Origin: Spongorhabdus nitratireducens | GTDB taxonomy: Bacteria; Pseudomonadota; Gammaproteobacteria; Pseudomonadales; Endozoicomonadaceae | Length of the DNA stretch: 64,000 bases | Reading direction: 5' to 3' | NCBI GenBank assembly: GCA_947387575.1 | Contig: CANDOC010000005.1 | Span: 248,001 to 312,000 of the forward strand | Shown: piece by piece, positions 56,970 through 64,000 of the stretch | Numbering within the stretch: the stretch's first letter is position 1 | Layout: each line of letters begins with the position of its first letter | Made by a program: the position numbers and the translations under genes | The notes under the pieces: model-generated | The model's database searches: none | The model's input: the letters and a program-made list of their open reading frames with translations, nothing else | What the model was told of the DNA's origin: nothing

Positions 56970-57149
56970 TTAATGGCGACGGGGCCGCTGCCGTGGAGGA
57001 TGCTCCTCTACAGGAATCCTGACGTACTCGGGTTCGCGCAGAGCAGGGTTAACCCACTCCGCCAGCATTTGCCAAACAGACTCGAGCATGGCCAAAGATT
57101 CCTGCATGCGGCGGCTGATCCATCGGGAGAGTCGTTTTAACAGGGACAT
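56970..57149 (-). CDS. 59-residue basic protein of unknown function
   Basis: ATG at 57149 to TAA at 56970. The protein starts MSLLKRLSRWISRRMQESLA and ends VEEHPPRQRPRRH. Residues 1-40 could form one amphipathic helix with Arg and Trp on one face; the tail is Pro/Arg-rich. AGGAG lies nine bases before the ATG, and a Rho-independent terminator with its T-run on this strand lies 20 bases after the stop. Together these make a real small gene likely. It is convergent with leuB and divergent from asd. No family is recognised. A membrane-surface peptide is one possibility. Confidence 0.68.
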   Translation of the reverse strand: MSLLKRLSRWISRRMQESLAMLESVWQMLAEWVNPALREPEYVRIPVEEHPPRQRPRRH

Positions 57150-57245
57150 CGTCCTAGGCTCCTGTTTCGGTTTATGCTTACGTGCCTATGATAATACCGT
57201 AACATTCGGCTTTGTGTATTGGAAATTGAGAATTAATTGCAGGCC

Positions 57246-57282
57246 TATTGTCCTGAGGCAATAAAACAAACCCCGGACAATA
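57246..57282 (+). promoter_or_regulatory. Inverted repeat in the asd leader
   Basis: TATTGTCC (57246-57253) and GGACAATA (57275-57282) form a perfect 8-bp inverted repeat with a 21-base spacer, 58 bases before the asd ATG. It could be an operator or an mRNA leader hairpin. No lysine riboswitch core is recognisable. Confidence 0.3.
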
Positions 57283-57339
57283 ATGCAGCAGATTTCAAAA
57301 AGTGCTGGAACAGGCGCAAGAATATAACAGGAGTGTAGT

Positions 57340-58449
57340 ATGGCAATGACCTTGGGGATGATCGGCTGGCGGGGCATGGTCGGCTCGGTACTGATGCAGC
57401 GCATGCGAGAAGAAGGCGATTTTGCTCTGGTGGAACCGGTATTCTTTACCACCTCTCAGGCGGGACAGCCGGGTCCTGAAGTTAATGGCAGTTCAACGCC
57501 ACTGATCAGTGCTTATGATATTGACCAGCTGAAACAGATGGATGTCATCATCTCCTGTCAGGGTGGTGACTACACCGGTGATGTGTTCCCCAAGCTGCGT
57601 GAATCCGGCTGGCAGGGCTACTGGATTGATGCTGCTTCCAAGCTGCGGATGGCGGATGACAGTGTGATTGTGCTGGATCCGGTCAATGGTGACGGGATTC
57701 GTCAGGCGCTGGATACCGGTGTTAAAAACTTTGTCGGTGGCAACTGTACCGTCAGTCTGATGCTGATGGCGATGGGCGGACTGTTCCGGGAAGGCTTGGT
57801 GGAATGGACCAGTGCCATGACCTATCAGGCGGCCAGTGGTGCCGGTGCTCGTAATATGCGGGAGCTGCTGAACCAGATGGGTTCCATTCGTGATGCTGTA
57901 GCCGGTGAGCTGGCGGATCCGGCCAGTGCGATTCTGGAAATCGATCGCAAGGTGGCAGCGACTATTCGTAATGATTTGCCGGTTGATGCCTTTGGGGTTC
58001 CTCTGGCGGGTAGCCTGATTCCCTATATCGACAGCCAGCTGGAAAATGGCCAGAGCCGGGAAGAGTGGAAAGCCCAGGTGGAAACCAACAAGATTCTGGG
58101 CAACGAACAACGGGTACCGGTTGATGGTATCTGTGTCCGGGTCGGCGCCATGCGCTGTCACTCCCAGGCACTGACCCTGAAACTGACCCGCGATGTTCCC
58201 ATGGCTGATATCGAATCACTGATTGCTGGTGCCAACGACTGGGTTGAGCTGGTTCCCAATAGCAGGGAAGACTCCATGGCTAAACTCAGCCCGGCCGTGG
58301 TCACCGGAACCCTGAATATTCCCGTAGGTCGGTTGCGCAAGATGAATATGGGGCCGGATTATCTGTCTGCCTTTACTGTCGGCGACCAGCTGTTGTGGGG
58401 TGCTGCCGAGCCGCTGCGACGGATGCTGAGAATCCTGCTGGAGAAGTAA
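57340..58449 (+). CDS. asd: Aspartate-semialdehyde dehydrogenase, E. coli type
   Basis: A 369-residue enzyme of the lysine, threonine and methionine branch. The catalytic Cys is in [34 protein letters not shown] is the NADP loop; [17 protein letters not shown] and [17 protein letters not shown] complete the pattern. An AGGAG lies seven bases before ATG. It follows leuB as in Pseudomonas. A second asd of another subtype begins at 63350. Confidence 0.97.
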   Translation: MAMTLGMIGWRGMVGSVLMQRMREEGDFALVEPVFFTTSQAGQPGPEVNGSSTPLISAYDIDQLKQMDVIISCQGGDYTGDVFPKLRESGWQGYWIDAASKLRMADDSVIVLDPVNGDGIRQALDTGVKNFVGGNCTVSLMLMAMGGLFREGLVEWTSAMTYQAASGAGARNMRELLNQMGSIRDAVAGELADPASAILEIDRKVAATIRNDLPVDAFGVPLAGSLIPYIDSQLENGQSREEWKAQVETNKILGNEQRVPVDGICVRVGAMRCHSQALTLKLTRDVPMADIESLIAGANDWVELVPNSREDSMAKLSPAVVTGTLNIPVGRLRKMNMGPDYLSAFTVGDQLLWGAAEPLRRMLRILLEK

Positions 58450-58471
58450 GCGAACGCTGGATTTGAGCTTA

Positions 58472-58500
58472 AGACAAGGCTGCCATTTGCAGCCTTGTCT
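58472..58500. terminator. Bidirectional terminator between asd and the EamA-family gene
   Basis: A 12-bp perfect stem (58472-58483 with 58489-58500, AGACAAGGCTGC) and a 5-base loop, with T-rich sequence on the plus side (CTTATT). It separates two convergent genes. Confidence 0.82.
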
Positions 58501-58504
58501 CTTA

Positions 58505-59422
58505 TTAAAGACTGACCAGTACCAAGCCGGTGACGGTAAGTAATACCCCGACCCATTTGGGCAGACAGGATCTTTCCTTCAGTAATATCACGCCCAACAG
58601 AGCCCCCAGGGGGATACTCGCCTGCCGCAGTGCCACGATATAGCTGACATCTTCCGTAAAACTCATCGCTGCCAAGACCAGTCCGTAAGTCAGATAGACA
58701 ATCAAACCCGTTGTAATCAGGGAGCTGGCATGTTCATGCCATAGAACCGTTATTTGTTGTCGTTCGGAGGGCTGGGGCAGAACAAAAATCAATAGCCAGC
58801 AAGCCGAACCACAGGCTTGCAGGATGATATAGACGGTAGCCGCAACAAAGGGTGCGGATGTTGTTGCGACTATTGTTGCGAACTGGTTTCTCAGCTGCTC
58901 CAGCGCGGTATGATCAATAATGGAATACCCGGCTGTTCCCAAGGCGGCCAACAGTGCAAACACTATGCCTGTCCGCTTACTATGACACAGTGGCAGCTCG
59001 CCGAAACTTTGCATTGGCAGTAACAGGCAACCAGCCACAATCAACCCCATTCCCTGCCAGTGTAACGCCGACAGCGAAACGCCCTGGCCCAGCAACCATA
59101 CCAGTGGCGGCACCAGCAATACCGGTACGGCCCGGGCAAAGGGATACATAATAGACATATCCTCTTCGCGGTAAGCGAGGCTGAGAAAGTAGTAATAAAT
59201 CGCCTGACACAGACTGCTGAAAACCAGTAACAGCCAGATCCCGGCGGGAATCGATTTAATCTCTGCAGTGAAAAACAACAGCAGGGGAACAATCAGGATG
59301 CAGCCGCCACAGATTGAAATCGTGAAAGCTGCCGGAGATGGCTCGGTGCGCTTGCCCAGATAATTCCATCCGGCATGCATAAAGGCGGATATCAGCACCA
59401 GCGAAACAGCTGTCAGTGTCAT
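58505..59422 (-). CDS. EamA/DMT-family transporter
   Basis: A 305-residue inner-membrane protein with about ten hydrophobic spans in two five-span repeats. The first repeat begins LVLISAFMHAGWNYLGKRT and the second GIVFALLAALGTAGYSIID. The C-terminal LRQASIPLGALLGVILLKERSCLPKWVGVLLTVTGLVLV is the EamA signature region with the ERP-like LKER. It probably exports a small metabolite. First gene of the accessory block between the two asd genes. Divergent from the glycosyltransferase gene with 38 bp between. Confidence 0.87.
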   Translation of the reverse strand: MTLTAVSLVLISAFMHAGWNYLGKRTEPSPAAFTISICGGCILIVPLLLFFTAEIKSIPAGIWLLLVFSSLCQAIYYYFLSLAYREEDMSIMYPFARAVPVLLVPPLVWLLGQGVSLSALHWQGMGLIVAGCLLLPMQSFGELPLCHSKRTGIVFALLAALGTAGYSIIDHTALEQLRNQFATIVATTSAPFVAATVYIILQACGSACWLLIFVLPQPSERQQITVLWHEHASSLITTGLIVYLTYGLVLAAMSFTEDVSYIVALRQASIPLGALLGVILLKERSCLPKWVGVLLTVTGLVLVSL

Positions 59423-59460
59423 AAATTAATATTCTGCGTCTTTGAAGGTCGTGACGGGTT

Positions 59461-60327
59461 ATGTATGCCATTCCCAAATACCTGCACTGGATCTGGCTGG
59501 GCGGCAAGCTTCCCCGTCACCACTTGAATAATATGCTGAAAATCATGGCGGCTAATCCGGATTACCAGATATTTCTCTGGTGTAATAACGCCGGGGTCTA
59601 TTCCGACTTTACTGACCTGTCTGACAAATTGGCGATATCCGGTGCATCCGGTCGCACTCATATTCACCGCATCAGTGAGGTCGAAGCGTTCCGAATCCGA
59701 AACCGTCAGGGTGAAAATCTGATGCCCTGGCTGGCAGGTATAGTGGCGAGAGAATCACAGGGGGTATTTCCCAACTTTGCCAGTGCCAGTGATATTCTGC
59801 GGTTTCTGATTCTGTATCTGGTGGGCGGCGTTTATCTGGATGTTGATATTCGGCTGCATTCTCCGCTCGGAGAGCTGCAAGCCGCCATGGGTACTTTGTT
59901 GGGGCCGGCTTATTTTGATGAAGGACAGTTCACTTCGTTTGGCGTAGGTGCCGTTGCTTCGGCACCCGGAGCCAGGCCTTGCCTGTGTTATTTGCTGGAT
60001 GTGCTGCGAACCTATCGGGTAAGGGATCGGCGAATACATTTTTCGGCCTGGGACTATGATCACCATGGCAGTGAATATGAAGTGATCGAGATGATGCCGG
60101 CCGAAACCTCATGGCTGCAAAAACGGATACCATCCGGTAATCCGGGTAGCCTCAGGGAAGAAGCAACGTTCAGCTATACCGGCGTTGCCGGTGAAGTTTT
60201 CGGCAGACTGGCGGGTTATCCCCATGCCTACTTTTTTCCGGTCAACCTGATTGCTGACAGCCCGGCAGAAGGTGCATGGTCAAGGCATACAGGGGTGATG
60301 AGGAAAGCTGTTGAATCGCCGATATAA
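59461..60327 (+). CDS. DXD glycosyltransferase resembling TcdA/TcdB and Gly_transf_sug enzymes
   Basis: A 288-residue GT-A-fold enzyme. IPKYLHWIWLGGKLP is the N-terminal nucleotide-sugar region, FASASDILRFLILYLVGGVY matches the ASD..R...L...GG.Y block of clostridial glucosylating toxins, and D127-V-D129 is the metal-binding DXD. The rest (SFGVGAVASAPGARPCL) fits the acceptor side. No signal peptide or membrane span is present. Some family members are cytoplasmic enzymes for capsule or O-antigen sugars; others are toxins or T3/T4 effectors acting on host GTPases. No polysaccharide genes surround it, and it sits in an accessory block, which favours an effector or toxin role; that is inference. 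Confidence 0.8.
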   Translation: MYAIPKYLHWIWLGGKLPRHHLNNMLKIMAANPDYQIFLWCNNAGVYSDFTDLSDKLAISGASGRTHIHRISEVEAFRIRNRQGENLMPWLAGIVARESQGVFPNFASASDILRFLILYLVGGVYLDVDIRLHSPLGELQAAMGTLLGPAYFDEGQFTSFGVGAVASAPGARPCLCYLLDVLRTYRVRDRRIHFSAWDYDHHGSEYEVIEMMPAETSWLQKRIPSGNPGSLREEATFSYTGVAGEVFGRLAGYPHAYFFPVNLIADSPAEGAWSRHTGVMRKAVESPI

Positions 60328-60418
60328 AAGCCGTTACAAGGCTTCGGTTTGGGTTATTCTGTATTCAAGGGCGTAGAACTTAAACGAACTAAAAACAACC
60401 AGGGAATGGATTGTTAGT

Positions 60419-61510
60419 ATGACAACACAGGAACGTGTCACCCGGAGATTTTCTTTTAGCCTGTTGATAGCAGCGCTGTTGATGTTAGTTTCCTTTTCAA
60501 AAGCCATTGCTGAACCGGTCAAGGTGGCGACGGTTATGTGCCCGCCGTTTGTAATGGAAAAAAACGGCAAACTGGATGGCGTCAGTGTCTTCCTGTGGGA
60601 GCAGATTGCAGATCAGCTGAATATTGATTATCAGCTGGATCCCAAAAAGACCATGAAGGGGATGTTGGAGCATGTAGCACAGGGGCAGGATGCAATCGGA
60701 ATATCATGTCCTTCCATTACCCCTGAACGCGAAGAGTTAGTCGATTTCTCCCACTCCTATTACGAAACCAATCTGGCGATTGCGGTTAAGCAGCAGGGGT
60801 TTCTGGGTGTCCTGAAAGGTATTCTGACCGATGCCAAATTGCTGATAGCTGTCGGTATCGTACTTCTGGGTGCAGCCATTGTCGGCGGGATTCTGTTTTC
60901 TCTGGAACACCGGGTTAACGATAAACTCTATGCCATGAAAACCCTGCCCAGTCGAATGGTGGAAGGTTTTATTCTGGGCCTGCTGTTTATTGTTAAAGGG
61001 CCGGTTCACTATTACGAATTCAAAACCCTGACTGCACGGGTAATGGCAGCGGTCTTTGCTGTTTTCAGTACCTTCTTTATTGCCAGTATTACGGCGGGTC
61101 TGGCAACCGTGCTGACCATTGACCACCTGCGTTCCCAGATCAAGGGGCCACAGGATCTGACCAAGGTTGAGGTGGGTGCTGTGGCAGATTCAACATCTTC
61201 CCGTTATCTGGAAGGTAAAAAGATCGCCTACCATGCCTATGAAGATCTGGAGACCATGCTGGCTGATCTGGAGAATGGCACTATTGCAGCCGCTATCGGT
61301 GACGGTGCACTGCTGAAATATACCCTCAAGCATGAGACCCAACCAGGGCAATATAAAAAGCTGTCAGTGCTGCCTTATCAATTTGAACGCCAGAACTATG
61401 GTGTTGCCCTCAGTGAGGACAATCCGCTGCTGGAATCGATTAACCGGGCACTGTTGAAAGTGCGAAACAGTCCGGAATGGGAACAGAAGCTTCAGGATTA
61501 CTTCCGTTAA
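60419..61510 (+). CDS. Prokaryotic ionotropic glutamate receptor-like channel without the TVGYG filter
   Basis: A 363-residue protein with the layout signal peptide, S1, TM1, pore loop, TM2, S2, as in GluR0. Residues 1-31 are the signal (ending AIA before EPVKVA). S1 has VMCPPFVMEKNGKLDGVSVFLW and ISCPSITPEREELVDFSHSYY. TM1 is LLIAVGIVLLGAAIVGGILF; the pore region is VEGFILGLLFIVKGPVHYYEF; TM2 is VMAAVFAVFSTFFIASITAGLATVL; S2 follows with VGAVADSTSSRYLEG and IGDGALLKYTL. Bacterial GluR0 has a K+-channel TVGYGD; here IVKGPVHYYEF stands there, so selectivity must differ. The ligand is unknown. It could also be a sensor or an unusual binding-protein/permease fusion. Confidence 0.8.
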   Translation: MTTQERVTRRFSFSLLIAALLMLVSFSKAIAEPVKVATVMCPPFVMEKNGKLDGVSVFLWEQIADQLNIDYQLDPKKTMKGMLEHVAQGQDAIGISCPSITPEREELVDFSHSYYETNLAIAVKQQGFLGVLKGILTDAKLLIAVGIVLLGAAIVGGILFSLEHRVNDKLYAMKTLPSRMVEGFILGLLFIVKGPVHYYEFKTLTARVMAAVFAVFSTFFIASITAGLATVLTIDHLRSQIKGPQDLTKVEVGAVADSTSSRYLEGKKIAYHAYEDLETMLADLENGTIAAAIGDGALLKYTLKHETQPGQYKKLSVLPYQFERQNYGVALSEDNPLLESINRALLKVRNSPEWEQKLQDYFR

Positions 61511-61540
61511 TCCGTAGCCACTGTTGAGATTGTTTAAGCA

Positions 61541-63181
61541 TTACAATGCCGTATGAGTGCGCTGCCAGGTTTCCAGTGCGCTCTGCGGTGTTGGATGCTG
61601 GCTAGCCAGTTCGGTAGCATCTGCTTCCGGCACACCATTGGACATCAGAATCCGGGCACCTCGGCGACGTAACTTCTGGCTACCCTGCATATTCATATAC
61701 ATCATACTGTCCCCCTTGACCCTGCCCAGTTGAATCATGGCGGTGGTTGATACCATATTCAGCGCCAGCTTTTGTGCAGTGCCGCTGGTAATGGTTTCCA
61801 ATTCAGCGTCGTCCAGATCTTCCAGCTCGATTTCAACCGGGCTGTCGGCATACTGGCTGAGTGCTGTGCCCTTGCGACAGACAATACAGCCGGTATTGAT
61901 ATGGCGGCTCCAGGCAGCTTCCAGTCCGCCAATTACATAGGGAGATGGTCTGGTCGAAGCAATGGCAAGCACAAAATCTCCGGGTACCGGATTATGCTGT
62001 TGTAAATCTTCCCAGCATTGTTCAAGGCTGGTTTCGGCTGCCTCCGGCGAGCCTTCGCGGACGGAAGTGGCACCACCGGCAATAACCGGAATAACATTTT
62101 CGAAGCTGTAGGTTGGCAGCAGTTCGGAAGCATCCAGCATACCCCAACCGCCACTGCTTCGGGTTTCTATATAAAATACCCGACCACCGTTTTTCAGGGT
62201 TTCGGTAACCTCTGTCGTCAGCTTGGTAAGCCGGGGAATGGAGGCTGATACACACTCCGGAACCCGAGCACAGGATTGCTGAATGGATAGCACGCGCTGA
62301 TTCAGCGTTGCTTCGGAATCAACAGGTTTGATGGCTGTATCTGTTTGCAACCTGGCCAGCTGCAGGGCCGGACTGGTCAGCATATTAAGCACCTGGTGTT
62401 GGGCCGAACCGGCTTTCATTCGGGTGCTGCCGCTGATAATTTCAGGCCCTGTAATGACCTCGACACAATGGTTACTATGAGCAGCCATTCCCGAGCCGGG
62501 ATTACAGACAATGCTGGCGGTAACAACACCATTTTGTCGAGCCTGCTGCAGCGCGTTCAGAACATAGGGTGTACTTCCGGATGCTGATACGCCAACAAGG
62601 TAATCTCCTTTTTGAATACCCAGTAGTGACAGCTCGTTCCAGCCAGCCTGAGCGCTATCTTCGGCTTCTTCCCGCGAACGGGTAATGGCGTAATCCCCAC
62701 CGGCAATCAGGGCATTAACCGGTGCGCGGGAAGAGGGTGAGCCACGGTAATAATTGGATACTGTCATCACCGATAACCGTCCGCTGGTGCCTGCACCAAT
62801 ATAAAACAGTCGTCGTCCCTGTTGCAGTTGATCAGTAACCTGTAGAGCAAGTTGCTGAATAACTGGTAGCTGGCTGGCGACAGCTGTCGTCATTTTGATA
62901 TCTTCACGATTAATACTTTGCAGAATATCTTCAACCGACATGCTTTCCAGTTTGTGGTAATCGGACGGGGCTTCTGTCACCTGAATATTTTCAGAGGATG
63001 TTCCCTGCATCTCCGGCGCAGCGACTTTATGCGTCGGGGCAGGGTAGCCGGCATTTGCTGGCAAACTGGCAGATAAAAGGAAAGTACATAAAGGTATTTT
63101 GATCAGGGCCCGGACGAACTCTCGGTTGGTAGTTCTTGAACAAGGGGGCGTGGCTCTGATTTCAGGTCTGGGCGCTGGCAC
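61541..63181 (-). CDS. Exported tandem SIS-domain protein of the MurQ/GCKR type
   Basis: A 546-residue fusion of two MurQ-like SIS domains behind a signal peptide (ALIKIPLCTFLLSASLPANA before GYPAP, cleavage near residue 44). Half 1 (about 75-290) keeps YIGAGTSGRLSV, GGDYAITRSREEAEDS, VGVSASGSTPYVL and GPEIISGSTRMKAGSAQ but has TVSNYYRGSP where MurQ has its catalytic DASE. Half 2 (about 310-546) keeps MLDASELLPTYSF and ASTRPSPYVIGGLEAA, but its GTSGR is RSSGG and its GSTRMKAG is ITSGTAQKL. So the parts of one active site are shared out. MurQ (about 300 residues, cytoplasmic) splits MurNAc-6-phosphate; vertebrate GCKR has two SIS domains. Start GTG 63181 has GGAAG seven bases before it. Confidence 0.78.
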   Translation of the reverse strand: MPAPRPEIRATPPCSRTTNREFVRALIKIPLCTFLLSASLPANAGYPAPTHKVAAPEMQGTSSENIQVTEAPSDYHKLESMSVEDILQSINREDIKMTTAVASQLPVIQQLALQVTDQLQQGRRLFYIGAGTSGRLSVMTVSNYYRGSPSSRAPVNALIAGGDYAITRSREEAEDSAQAGWNELSLLGIQKGDYLVGVSASGSTPYVLNALQQARQNGVVTASIVCNPGSGMAAHSNHCVEVITGPEIISGSTRMKAGSAQHQVLNMLTSPALQLARLQTDTAIKPVDSEATLNQRVLSIQQSCARVPECVSASIPRLTKLTTEVTETLKNGGRVFYIETRSSGGWGMLDASELLPTYSFENVIPVIAGGATSVREGSPEAAETSLEQCWEDLQQHNPVPGDFVLAIASTRPSPYVIGGLEAAWSRHINTGCIVCRKGTALSQYADSPVEIELEDLDDAELETITSGTAQKLALNMVSTTAMIQLGRVKGDSMMYMNMQGSQKLRRRGARILMSNGVPEADATELASQHPTPQSALETWQRTHTAL

Positions 63182-63307
63182 TTTCAGCTTCCGTCATTCA
63201 CACTGGACTGTTGAAGATATAGGTGCTGGCAGCCGTTCTGTCTATGGAAAAGGTTGCTGTTACTGTTGCGGGGCGTTAGAGTGCGCGCCCCGTCACATTG
63301 CCTCTAC

Positions 63308-63334
63308 TATCAAGAGCTATCAAGCGTTATCAAG
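63308..63334 (+). repeat. Three TATCAAG repeats at exact 10-bp spacing upstream of the second asd
   Basis: TATCAAG occurs at 63308-63314, 63318-63324 and 63328-63334. The spacing is one DNA turn, so all copies face the same side of the helix. The last lies 15 bases before the ATG and includes the AAGGA of the ribosome-binding site. This could be an operator array. Confidence 0.6.
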
Positions 63335-63349
63335 GATATTTACAGTTCA

Positions 63350-64000
63350 ATGAGTAAGACCCAGTTCAATATTGCCGTTGTCGGTGCCACGGGTGCGGTT
63401 GGTGAAGCGATGCTGGACATCATGGCCCAGCGTAAACTGCCCGTTAAACAGGTGTTTGCCCTGGCCAGTGAGCGCTCTGCCGGTGATTCGGTGATGTATA
63501 ACAATCGCCATATCAAGGTAGAGAATCTGGCCGAGTTTGATTTCAGCGAAGCCGATATCGCCCTGTTCTCCGCCGGTGGCGATGTTTCCGCCGAATATGC
63601 GCCGAAAGCCGCGGCTGCCGGCTGTGTGGTGATCGACAATACCTCCTGCTTCCGTTACGACGAAGATATCCCGCTGGTGGTGCCCGAAGTCAACCCGGAA
63701 GCCATGGCCACTTACAGCAAGCGCAATATTATTGCCAACCCCAACTGCTCCACTATCCAAATGCTGGTAGCACTAAAGCCGATCTATGATGCAGTGGGCA
63801 TTACCAAAATTAATGTCGCCACCTATCAGGCGGTCAGTGGTGCCGGCAAGGCCGGTATCAGCGAGCTGGCGGGGCAGATGAGCAAGCTGCTGAACGGCCG
63901 GCCGGCAGAATCCGAGGTGTTTACCAAGCAGATCGCTTTCAATGCTATCCCCCATATCGACAGCTTTGAAGATAACGGTTACACCCGTGAAGAGATGAAA
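63350..64000 (+). CDS. Second aspartate-semialdehyde dehydrogenase, cut by the window end
   Basis: The first 217 residues of a protein open to the last base. It begins MSKTQFNIAVVGATGAVGEA (NADP loop), has FSAGGDVSAEYAPKAAAAG, VIDNTSCFRYDEDIPLVVPEVN, the catalytic Cys in IANPNCSTIQML, and TYQAVSGAGKAGISEL. This is the type found in most bacteria (ASADH2 / Usg-1-like, PA3116 in Pseudomonas), distinct from the E. coli-type asd at 57340. The catalytic Cys is present, unlike in E. coli Usg, so it may be active. In Pseudomonas it directly follows asd and precedes fimV. Confidence 0.93.
   Translation, partial: MSKTQFNIAVVGATGAVGEAMLDIMAQRKLPVKQVFALASERSAGDSVMYNNRHIKVENLAEFDFSEADIALFSAGGDVSAEYAPKAAAAGCVVIDNTSCFRYDEDIPLVVPEVNPEAMATYSKRNIIANPNCSTIQMLVALKPIYDAVGITKINVATYQAVSGAGKAGISELAGQMSKLLNGRPAESEVFTKQIAFNAIPHIDSFEDNGYTREEMK

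Noticed and set aside
1-64000. CRISPR arrays, tRNA or rRNA genes, insertion sequences
   Set aside because: No regular repeat-spacer array, tRNA cloverleaf, rRNA stretch or transposase gene was seen on either strand.

Overview
The window reads as a chromosomal segment of a marine-type gammaproteobacterium. Housekeeping synteny is Pseudomonas/Oceanospirillales-like: mtaD<>gyrA-serC-pheA-tyrA/aroA-cmk-rpsA, tadA-mltF-purL, leuCDB-asd-second asd. A type III secretion operon and several effector-like genes together suggest an animal-associated lineage such as Endozoicomonadaceae. The family assignment is inference from gene content; no rRNA or tRNA was seen.

Layout. 1-3.0 kb: end of a tripartite tricarboxylate transporter (tctA', tctC) converging on gltS. 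3.2-8.9 kb, all on the minus strand: two tandem paralogous exported proteins of unknown function, a Tus-like replication-terminus protein, an HU protein, an RfaE2-like nucleotidyltransferase and a lone tyrosine recombinase. 9-19 kb: the 180-kDa NAD-glutamate dehydrogenase, a radical SAM protein, free-methionine-sulfoxide reductase, a DsbA-like exported protein, a PatB/MalY aminotransferase and an exported helical-repeat protein. 19-30.8 kb: mtaD and the gyrA to rpsA aromatic/serine biosynthesis run, closed by a strong terminator. 30.9-40 kb: a SopB/IpgD-type phosphoinositide phosphatase effector facing a complete sctN-O-P-Q-R-S-T-U operon with a CesT-type chaperone gene just upstream. SctU carries NPTR instead of NPTH. 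The basal-body, needle, sctV and translocon genes are not here, so the system is split.

40.3-46 kb: tadA, a single-domain MltF-like lytic transglycosylase and purL. 46-51 kb: a small unknown protein, a transport operon (27-residue one-helix protein, sodium:solute symporter, metallophosphatase with a degenerate first metal motif) and a phospholipase D-like protein. 51-58.5 kb: rluA, an LpxL-like acyltransferase, a LysR regulator divergent from leuCDB, a 59-residue protein on the opposite strand, and asd. 58.5-63.2 kb: an accessory block between asd and a second asd. It holds a DMT-family exporter, a DXD glycosyltransferase resembling clostridial glucosylating toxins, a glutamate-receptor-like channel without the K+ filter sequence, and an exported tandem MurQ/GCKR-like protein. 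The second asd runs off the window end.

The genes most worth attention are the host-interaction set (T3SS, SopB-like, DXD glycosyltransferase, PLD protein), the exported double-SIS MurQ-like protein, the Tus homologue, and two small genes (27 and 59 residues) supported by ribosome-binding sites, operon position or terminators. Several helically phased or inverted repeats lie upstream of leuC, asd and the second asd.
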